From JACQFZ01 sp036396275 (lineage in GTDB: Bacteria > Pseudomonadota > Gammaproteobacteria > Acidiferrobacterales > Sulfurifustaceae): 17,628 nt of DNA. Position numbers and translations under genes: made by a program. Positions 13,174-17,628 of the stretch are shown in pieces. The notes beneath the pieces are model-generated. The model did no database searches, was not told where the DNA came from, and saw only the letters and a list, made by a program, of their open reading frames with translations. The stretch is taken from the NCBI GenBank assembly GCA_036396275.1, contig DASWLD010000074.1, forward strand, positions 1-17,628, in the 5' to 3' direction. Positions within the stretch are counted from its first letter, which is position 1. Every line of letters begins with the position of its first letter.

Positions 13174-13463
13174 CTACCAGTCACCTCTCCGGTTACACCT
13201 TTTCCGGCGACCGTATCCAGGAAACCTGCCCGTCCTTCGACGAACCGTGGTACATCCTGCGCGGGTCTACCGTCTGCGCGGGCCGGCGTGCTGCGCCGTT
13301 TAATCCCGCACCCTAGTCTTCTTACGCCGTGCCTATCGGCACGCTGTCACCTGACTACGGTGCGGGAACCTGCGGTCTTGGACTCCCCCCGCACCTTGCT
13401 CCGGTAACGGCATGCCGATAGGCACGGCGTAACAAGAACAAGGCGCGGGGGACCCAAATTCTC
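13174..13463 (-). promoter_or_regulatory. rplJ (L10) mRNA leader, rplA-rplJ gap
   Basis: This 290-nt gap has no gene. In transcription order it contains two large palindromic units (13388-13449, then 13305-13366; described separately), then about 130 nt with GC-rich stretches, and finally the rplJ Shine-Dalgarno. In E. coli and related bacteria the same position carries the L10 leader, a kink-turn RNA bound by L10-L12 that shuts off rplJL translation (Rfam L10_leader family). Position and length fit, but I could not identify the kink-turn with confidence. A promoter for rplJL could also be here; no clear -35/-10 pair was found. Confidence 0.6.
13305..13449. repeat. Inverted pair of 62-nt palindromic hairpin units in the rplJ leader
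   Basis: Unit 1 (13388-13449) and the reverse complement of unit 2 (13305-13366) align without gaps at 50 of 62 positions, with 20 consecutive identical bases (13413-13432 against 13322-13341). A 21-nt spacer separates them. Each unit is itself an imperfect palindrome: an outer stem of about 14-17 bp, an internal loop, then a 6-bp stem capped by a GATA (or TATC) tetraloop. The stem of unit 1 has four A-C oppositions on the plus strand (unit positions 6/57, 12/51, 15/48, 25/38); all become G-U in the transcribed strand. The units can fold separately or pair with each other. Confidence 0.85.
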
Positions 13464-14156
13464 TTAACCGATACTGCTCACGTCCAGCTGGACGCCCGGA
13501 CCCATCGTGGTCGAAAGCGTCACGCGCTTCAAATAAGCACCTTTGGCCGCCGCCGGGCGCGAACGATTGATCGCGGCCATTAGCGACATAAGGTTTTCCT
13601 TCAGTGCCGTCGCTTCGAACGACGCTTTGCCAATCGCGCAGTGGACGATGCCCGCCTTGTCGGCACGGTATTGCACCTGCCCCGCCTTGGCGCTCTCCAC
13701 CGCTTTCGCCACGTTCGGAGTCACCGTACCCACCTTCGGATTTGGCATGAGGCCGCGCGGACCAAGGATCTGGCCGAGCGCGCCCACGATTTTCATCGCT
13801 TCCGGCGTCGCGACCACGAGATCGAAATCGATCTGCCCCTGCTTAATGCGGTCGGCCAGATCTTGAAAACCGATGATGTCGGCGCCGGCCTGCTTCGCCG
13901 CTTCGGCGGCCGCACCTTCGGCGAACACGGCGACGCGTACCTTCTTGCCGGTGCCGCGCGGCATCACGGCCGTGCCGCGAACGTTCTGGTCCGACTTTTT
14001 CGCGTCGATACCGAGATTAACGGCGACGTCGACGGACTCGTCGAACTTCACCGACGCGGTGCTCTTCAGAATCTGGAGCGCCTCGTCGATCGGATAGGTC
14101 TTCATCGAATCGAACTTGGCGCGTTGCGCCTTGATCCGTTTGCTCACGTGCGCCAT
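13464..14156 (-). CDS. rplA: 50S ribosomal protein L1
   Basis: L1 forms the mobile L1 stalk that guides deacylated tRNA out of the E site, and in E. coli represses rplKA by binding the rplK leader. The 230-residue protein starts MAHVSKRIKAQRAKFDSMKT at 14154-14156. A longer upstream frame (to 14231) overlaps rplK and is rejected. Characteristic segments are GTAVMPRGTGKKVRVAVFAE and the LGPRGLMPNPKVGTV motif of the rRNA-binding region. Only one base separates the rplK stop from this ATG, so the two genes are translationally coupled. It is the last gene before the rplJ leader. Confidence 0.98.
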   Translation of the reverse strand: MAHVSKRIKAQRAKFDSMKTYPIDEALQILKSTASVKFDESVDVAVNLGIDAKKSDQNVRGTAVMPRGTGKKVRVAVFAEGAAAEAAKQAGADIIGFQDLADRIKQGQIDFDLVVATPEAMKIVGALGQILGPRGLMPNPKVGTVTPNVAKAVESAKAGQVQYRADKAGIVHCAIGKASFEATALKENLMSLMAAINRSRPAAAKGAYLKRVTLSTTMGPGVQLDVSSIG

Positions 14157-14157
14157 G

Positions 14158-14592
14158 TCACACCCCCTCCACGTCGACGCCCATGTTGCGCGCGCTGCCG
14201 GCGATGATACGCACCGCCGCTTCGAGATCACCGTGGCAATTGAGGTCCGGCATTTTCACTTTGGCGATTTCTTCGAGCTGCTTGCGCGTGATCTTGCCGA
14301 CTTTGTCCTTGTTCGGAACGCTCGAACCCTTCTCTATGCCGATCGCCTTCTTGATGAGCACCGTCGCCGGCGGCGTCTTCATGATGAAGGTAAAGCTCTT
14401 GTCGCTATAGACCGTGATCACCACGGGGGTCGGCAAGCCCTTCTCCATGTTCTGGGTTTGCGCGTTGAACGTCTTGCAGAACTCCATAATATTCAGGCCG
14501 TGCTGGCCCAACGCCGGGCCGATCGGCGGCGACGGATTGGCCGAGCCGGCCGGGACCTGCAACTTAATATAGGTAGTTATCTTCTTTGCCAC
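14158..14592 (-). CDS. rplK: 50S ribosomal protein L11
   Basis: L11 binds the GTPase-associated region of 23S rRNA next to the stalk and is needed for RelA activation and thiostrepton action. The 144-residue protein (E. coli 142) has the proline-rich N-terminal helix region PPIGPALGQHGLNIMEFCK (residues 22-40) and the C-terminal rRNA-binding domain ending MGVDVEGV. The start codon is GTG (14590-14592) with an AGGAG Shine-Dalgarno 8 nt upstream; the N-terminus MAKKITTYIKLQ fits the family. It overlaps nothing and leads directly into rplA. The gap to nusG (154 nt) is largely an octamer array. Confidence 0.98.
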   Translation of the reverse strand: MAKKITTYIKLQVPAGSANPSPPIGPALGQHGLNIMEFCKTFNAQTQNMEKGLPTPVVITVYSDKSFTFIMKTPPATVLIKKAIGIEKGSSVPNKDKVGKITRKQLEEIAKVKMPDLNCHGDLEAAVRIIAGSARNMGVDVEGV

Positions 14593-14656
14593 TTTCTAAT
14601 CTCCTGCGAGTACCAGCGCCCGTAACAATTCAGGCTCCTCGCGGTTTCAGAAAAAC

Positions 14657-14751
14657 CGTGAGGTCGTGAGAGCGGGAGATCGCGAGGTCGAAACATGTTC
14701 TCTACCTCACGCACTCACCATCTCACGTCCTCACGTATTTACGTCCTCACG
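14657..14751. repeat. Inverted CGTGAGGN octamer array, nusG-rplK gap
   Basis: This array has an 8-nt period. Left arm units are CGTGAGGT 14657-14664, CGTGAGAG 14665-14672, CGGGAGAT 14673-14680, CGCGAGGT 14681-14688 and a degenerate fifth unit 14689-14696. The right arm is six uninterrupted reverse-complement octamers from 14704 to 14751 (ACCTCACG, CACTCACC, ATCTCACG, TCCTCACG, TATTTACG, TCCTCACG). The outermost octamer of the right arm contains the nusG stop codon. The left end lies 64 nt before the rplK start. Confidence 0.87.
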
Positions 14752-15280
14752 CCTTCTCCACCTGACTGAAATCCAATTCGACCGGCGTCATGCGGCCGAA
14801 GATAGATACCGAAACGCGCAGCTTGTTCTTTTCATAGTTCACATCTTCGACGGTACCGTTAAAATCCTGGAACGGTCCGTCGGTGACGCGTACCTGCTCT
14901 CCGGTCGAGAACGAGAACTTCGGTTTCGGTTTCTCGACGCCTTCCTGCACCTGCCGAATAATCGCGTCCGCTTCCTTTTCCGAAATCGGCGTCGGTTTCA
15001 TGCCGGAACCGCCGATGAAGCCGCTCACTTTCGGCACGTTCTTCACGAGGTGCCAGCTGTCGTCGTCCATCTCCATCTGCACCAGCACGTAGCCGGGAAA
15101 GAACTTGCGCTCGCTGGTGCGCTTTTGTCCGCTCTTCATCTCCACGACTTCTTCGGTCGGCAGCAGGATCTCGCCGAACTTGCCTTCCATGCTGGCGTTC
15201 CTGATGTGTTCCTTGAGCGAGCGCACGACTTGCTTCTCGAAACCCGAATACGTGTGCACGACGTACCATCTCATCGACAT
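14747..15280 (-). CDS. nusG: Transcription termination/antitermination factor NusG
   Basis: NusG binds the RNA polymerase clamp through its N-terminal domain and Rho or ribosomal S10 through its C-terminal KOW domain, linking transcription to termination or translation. The 177-residue sequence has the NGN domain (RWYVVHTYSGFEKQV at 4-18, FFPGYVLVQM at 60-69, FIGG at 88-91) and the KOW segment VRVTDGPFQDFNGTVEDVNY near residue 130, ending in the conserved VELDFSQVEKA. The ATG is 15278-15280, 3 nt after the secE stop, so translation is coupled to secE. The TGA stop lies within the first octamer of the downstream repeat array. Confidence 0.98.
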   Translation of the reverse strand: MSMRWYVVHTYSGFEKQVVRSLKEHIRNASMEGKFGEILLPTEEVVEMKSGQKRTSERKFFPGYVLVQMEMDDDSWHLVKNVPKVSGFIGGSGMKPTPISEKEADAIIRQVQEGVEKPKPKFSFSTGEQVRVTDGPFQDFNGTVEDVNYEKNKLRVSVSIFGRMTPVELDFSQVEKA

Positions 15281-15283
15281 GGC

Positions 15284-15631
15284 CTAAACCTTTTGCCCCG
15301 TGAGCGCCCGCATCATCTTCAGCAACCCCCAATCGACCACCCACAGAAACAGGGCTATCAGCACCACCATGGCGAATACCACCAGCGTTACTTGCATGGT
15401 CTCTTTGTTGCTCGGCCACACGACTTTACGCAACTCGCCGCGCGCGGCCTTGCTGAATTCCAGGAGCTGCCGACCCGGCGCCGTCGGGAGTCCGACAACG
15501 ACCGCCGCCGCCGCGGCCCCCAGCACGATGAGCACGCGCACGATCGCCGGCTGATCGCCGAAGTAATAGAAGCCGACGATGCCGGCCACAAGAACCAGCA
15601 CGGCCACCGCTATTTTGATCTTGTCTGCCAT
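15284..15631 (-). CDS. secE: Preprotein translocase subunit SecE
   Basis: SecE clamps the SecY channel in the inner membrane. The 115-residue protein has the three-helix form known from gamma- and betaproteobacteria (E. coli 127 residues): membrane segments at about 5-24, 29-48 and 79-105. The conserved cytoplasmic amphipathic segment before the last helix (ARGELRKVVWPSNKETMQ, about 63-80) carries the family's WP motif. The ATG (15629-15631) follows a GGCAGG Shine-Dalgarno-like sequence. The gene is in the usual tRNA-Trp - secE - nusG order; the gap to the tRNA is filled by a heptad array. Confidence 0.96.
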   Translation of the reverse strand: MADKIKIAVAVLVLVAGIVGFYYFGDQPAIVRVLIVLGAAAAAVVVGLPTAPGRQLLEFSKAARGELRKVVWPSNKETMQVTLVVFAMVVLIALFLWVVDWGLLKMMRALTGQKV

Positions 15632-15655
15632 TTACCTGCCTGACAATTTGAAGGC

Positions 15656-15727
15656 GCGAGGGACGAGGTACAAGGTACGAACTACCTGCTTGCTCTCGCC
15701 ACTCGTGTCTCGTCCCTCGTCCCTTGG
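15656..15727. repeat. Inverted ACGAGGG heptad array, tRNA-Trp-secE gap
   Basis: The left arm is four 7-nt units from 15656 to 15683 (GCGAGGG, ACGAGGT, ACAAGGT, ACGAACT). The right arm is six uninterrupted reverse-complement heptads from 15686 to 15727 (CTGCTTG, CTCTCGC, CACTCGT, GTCTCGT, CCCTCGT, CCCTTGG). Eleven bases pair perfectly (15657-15667 with 15709-15719). Only 2 nt separate the arms. The array begins 5 nt after the tRNA-Trp CCA end and stops 24 nt before the secE start, so the tRNA 3' trailer in the primary transcript would be this hairpin. Confidence 0.85.
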
Positions 15728-15732
15728 TTTCA

Positions 15733-15808
15733 TGGCAGGCCAGGAGGGAATCGAACCCCCAACCTGCGGTTTTGGAGACCGCCGCTCTGCCAATTGAGCT
15801 ACTGGCCT
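15733..15808 (-). tRNA. trnW: tRNA-Trp (anticodon CCA)
   Basis: A 76-nt cloverleaf including the encoded 3' CCA (15733-15735). The acceptor stem AGGCCAG pairs with CTGGCCT, followed by discriminator G. The D arm is GCTC-AATTGGCA-GAGC, the anticodon arm GCGGT-CTCCAAA-ACCGC with anticodon CCA, and the T arm GGGGG-TTCGATT-CCCTC. Anticodon CCA with a G discriminator identifies tryptophan. The position just before secE is the usual one in Proteobacteria. Periodic repeat arrays flank it at 5 nt on the 3' side and 8 nt on the 5' side. Confidence 0.98.
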
Positions 15809-15816
15809 ATAAATTA

Positions 15817-15892
15817 GTAGCAAGTTTCAAGTAGCAAGTGGCAAGCAAACCTGGTTCTTGCCGCTTGAAACTTGCTACTTGCCACTTGCTAC
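15817..15892. repeat. Inverted GTAGCAA heptad array, fumarase-tRNA-Trp gap
   Basis: Left arm units are GTAGCAA 15817-15823, GTTTCAA 15824-15830, GTAGCAA 15831-15837 and GTGGCAA 15838-15844. The right arm is five uninterrupted reverse-complement heptads 15858-15892 (TTGCCGC, TTGAAAC, TTGCTAC, TTGCCAC, TTGCTAC). Two 15-bp perfect matches exist: 15817-15831 with 15864-15878, and 15831-15845 with 15878-15892. The array extends 18 nt into the fumarase coding region and supplies its stop codon. Confidence 0.88.
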
Positions 15893-17386
15893 TCGTATCT
15901 TCCGGCGCCATTCTTCCGGACCCGTTTGATGCACCGATGTACCGTTCGCATCGACCGCAACGGTGACCGGCATGTCCTTCACGTCGAATTCGTAAATCGC
16001 TTCCATGCCGAGATCGGCGAACGCTACCACGCGCGCCGCGCGAATCGCTTTCGCGACCAAGTAAGCCGCACCGCCGACGGCCATCAAGTACGCCGCCTTG
16101 TGCCGTTTGATCGCTTCAATCCCGATCGGCCCGCGTTCGGCCTTGCCAATCATCGCAACCAGGCCGGTACGCGCGAGCATGGTCTCGGTGAACTTATCCA
16201 TTCGCGTGGCGGTCGTCGGTCCGGCGGGCCCGACTACTTCATCGCGTACCGGATCGACCGGGCCGACGTAATAGATCACGCGGTTCGTAAAATCGACCGG
16301 TAACTTCTCGCCCCGTGCGATCATGTCGACCAAGCGCTTATGCGCGGCATCCCGGCCCGTCAGCAACTTTCCGGATAACAACAGTCGTTCGCCCGGTTTC
16401 CACGCCGCGATTTGTTCGCGCGTCAGCGCGCCCAAATCGACCCGCGTCGCGCCCGGCGACGGCGCCCACTGCACCTTCGGCCACTTCGCCAAATCCGGCG
16501 GATCGAGATGCACCGGACCGCTGCCATCGAGCGTGAAGTGCGCGTGCCGGGTCGCCGCGCAATTCGGAATCATCGCCACCGGCAGACTGGCCGCGTGCGT
16601 CGGATATTCCAGAATCTTCACATCCAACACGGTCGACAAGCCGCCCAATCCCTGCGCGCCGACGCCAAGCGCGTTCACTTTTTCATACAACTCGAGCCGC
16701 AGCTCTTCGATCCGGTTCGACGCGCCGCGCGCTTTCAGCGCGTGCATGTCGATCGGCTCCATCAGCGCTTCTTTCGCGAGCACCATTGCCTTCTCGGCGC
16801 TGCCGCCGACACCGATGCCGAGCATTCCGGGCGGGCACCAGCCCGCGCCCATGGTCGGCACTGTTTTCAAAACCCAATCCACGATCGAATCGGACGGATT
16901 CAACATCGTGAACTTCGATTTGTTCTCCGAACCGCCGCCTTTAGCGGCGAGTTTCACTTCGAGTTCGTCGCCCGGCACTACGTCGTAATGTATTACCGCC
17001 GGCGTATTGTCGCCGGTATTCTTTCGGCCGCCGACCGGATGACTCACGATCGATGCCCGCAACTTGTTGTCGGGATCGAGGTAAGCGCGGCGCACGCCTT
17101 CGTTTACCATGTCCTCGACCGAAAGCGTCGCGTCCCAGCGCACGTTCATACCGACCTTCAAGAACACCACGACGATCCCGGTGTCCTGACAGATCGGCCG
17201 ATGACCTTCCGCACACATGCGCGAGTTCGTCAGGATCTGTGCAATCGCGTCGCGCGCGGGTTCGGATTCCTCGGCCCGATACGCCTCGCCCAGCGCGGTG
17301 ATGTAATCGACCGGATGGTAATACGAGATGTATTGCAGCGCGCCCGTGATGCTTTGTATCAGGTCCTCTTGCTTAATCGTTGTCAT
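15875..17386 (-). CDS. fumA: Class I (iron-sulfur) fumarate hydratase
   Basis: It interconverts fumarate and malate in the TCA cycle using an oxygen-sensitive [4Fe-4S] cluster. The single-chain 503-residue protein has the N-terminal alpha domain and the C-terminal beta domain fused. Likely cluster ligands are Cys66 (in RPICQDTGI), Cys184 (GAGWCPPGM) and Cys276 (PNCAATRH); their spacing resembles E. coli FumA Cys105/224/318. The beta domain begins around residue 330 and includes LTGRDAAHKRL and KAERGPIG. The related tartrate dehydratases are the main alternative, but fumarase is more likely for a fused chain. The start is MTTIKQEDL (17384-17386); a 10-residue upstream extension is repeat-encoded. 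The last five residues, VASGK, and the TAG stop are encoded by repeat words. Its place between tuf and tRNA-Trp is unusual. Confidence 0.93.
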   Translation of the reverse strand: MTTIKQEDLIQSITGALQYISYYHPVDYITALGEAYRAEESEPARDAIAQILTNSRMCAEGHRPICQDTGIVVVFLKVGMNVRWDATLSVEDMVNEGVRRAYLDPDNKLRASIVSHPVGGRKNTGDNTPAVIHYDVVPGDELEVKLAAKGGGSENKSKFTMLNPSDSIVDWVLKTVPTMGAGWCPPGMLGIGVGGSAEKAMVLAKEALMEPIDMHALKARGASNRIEELRLELYEKVNALGVGAQGLGGLSTVLDVKILEYPTHAASLPVAMIPNCAATRHAHFTLDGSGPVHLDPPDLAKWPKVQWAPSPGATRVDLGALTREQIAAWKPGERLLLSGKLLTGRDAAHKRLVDMIARGEKLPVDFTNRVIYYVGPVDPVRDEVVGPAGPTTATRMDKFTETMLARTGLVAMIGKAERGPIGIEAIKRHKAAYLMAVGGAAYLVAKAIRAARVVAFADLGMEAIYEFDVKDMPVTVAVDANGTSVHQTGPEEWRRKIRVASGK

Positions 17387-17395
17387 CAAACCTAA

Positions 17396-17482
17396 GTGAC
17401 AAGTAGCAAGTAGCAAGTTCCAAGATACAAGTTAAAACGGACCTTGCACCTGGCTTGTCTCTTGCCTCTTGTATCTTGTATC
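17396..17482. repeat. Inverted GTAGCAA/GATACAA heptad array, tuf-fumarase gap
   Basis: The left arm is five uninterrupted 7-nt units from 17396 to 17430 (GTGACAA, GTAGCAA, GTAGCAA, GTTCCAA, GATACAA). The right arm is reverse-complement heptads TTGTCTC, TTGCCTC, TTGTATC, TTGTATC at 17455-17482, plus a more degenerate copy at 17444-17450. It is the same word family (GNNNCAA) as the array on the other side of the fumarase gene. It starts 4 nt after the tuf stop and ends 9 nt before the fumarase ATG, leaving only a weak AGG-type Shine-Dalgarno. Confidence 0.86.
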
Positions 17483-17486
17483 TGCC

Positions 17487-17628
17487 TTATTCAACCACCT
17501 TCGCCACCACCCCCGCCCCCACGGTACGTCCGCCCTCGCGGATGGCAAAGCGCAGGCCTTCCTCCATGGCGATCGGGGCGATGAGGGAAACGACCACTTT
17601 GATGTTGTCGCCCGGCATCACCATCTCG
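17487..17628 (-). CDS. tuf: Elongation factor Tu, C-terminal fragment (first tuf copy)
   Basis: The last 46 codons and TAA stop of EF-Tu; the gene enters from the right edge. The translation contains MVMPGDNIKVVVSLIAPIAM followed by EEGLRFAIREGGRTVGAGVV and AKVVE, the conserved end of domain III. In many Proteobacteria this copy (tufB) directly precedes tRNA-Trp and secE; here fumarase and two repeat arrays intervene. The coding part present is 142 nt, exactly as much as the tuf fragment at the left edge. Confidence 0.97.
   Translation of the reverse strand, partial: EMVMPGDNIKVVVSLIAPIAMEEGLRFAIREGGRTVGAGVVAKVVE

Noticed and set aside
13400..13445. Sigma-70-type promoter in the rplJ leader (TTGTTC with TATCGG)
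   Set aside because: Spacing and the -10 match are poor, and the sequence lies within the hairpin unit.
14157..14231. rplA start 25 codons upstream, overlapping rplK
   Set aside because: It would overlap the rplK 3' end out of frame; MAHVSKR directly after the rplK stop fits the family.
15875..17386. L-tartrate dehydratase instead of fumarase
   Set aside because: Same superfamily, but the fused single chain of about 500 residues and cysteine spacing fit class I fumarase better; kept only as an alternative.

Overview
The window is the ribosomal protein / RNA polymerase supercluster of a GC-rich proteobacterium, probably a gammaproteobacterium. The evidence for this is the gene order tuf - (fum) - tRNA-Trp - secE - nusG - rplKA - rplJL - rpoBC - rpsL - rpsG - fusA - tuf, the RpoB N-terminus (MAYSFTEKK...FGKRPSIL), and RpoC zinc and active-site residues at E. 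coli numbering. The genus cannot be named from this sequence. Every gene is on the minus strand, so transcription runs from high to low coordinates. Both window ends lie inside a tuf gene, each exactly 142 nt deep. This looks like one assembly contig that stopped at two near-identical tuf copies.

Layout in transcription order: tuf 3' end (17487-17628); class I fumarase (15875-17386), an unusual passenger at this site; tRNA-Trp (15733-15808); secE and nusG (translocase subunit and transcription elongation factor); rplK-rplA; a 290-nt leader; rplJ-rplL (ribosomal stalk); an attenuator-like hairpin; rpoB-rpoC (RNA polymerase core); rpsL, rpsG, fusA (S12, S7, EF-G); then the tuf 5' end (1-142). 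All protein genes look intact. The known resistance positions in S12 and the RpoB rifampicin cluster carry wild-type residues. Start codons include GTG (fusA, rplK) and TTG (rpoC).

The unusual content is between the genes. Seven gaps are filled by short-period, purine-rich word arrays: 7 nt in five gaps, 8 nt in one, 10 nt in one. Each is arranged as a purine arm followed by a pyrimidine arm, so the RNA can fold into a long hairpin. In four cases (nusG, rpoC, rpsL, fumarase) the stop codon of the upstream gene lies inside the repeat array, and in one (rpsG) the array ends 4 nt before the start codon, with no visible Shine-Dalgarno. The rplA-rplJ leader holds a different structure: two 62-nt imperfect palindromes in inverted orientation, 50/62 identical without gaps. 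The A-C mismatches in the stem of one unit all become G-U pairs in the transcribed strand. No CRISPR, transposase, phage or defence genes were seen. The candidates for something new are the non-coding elements.
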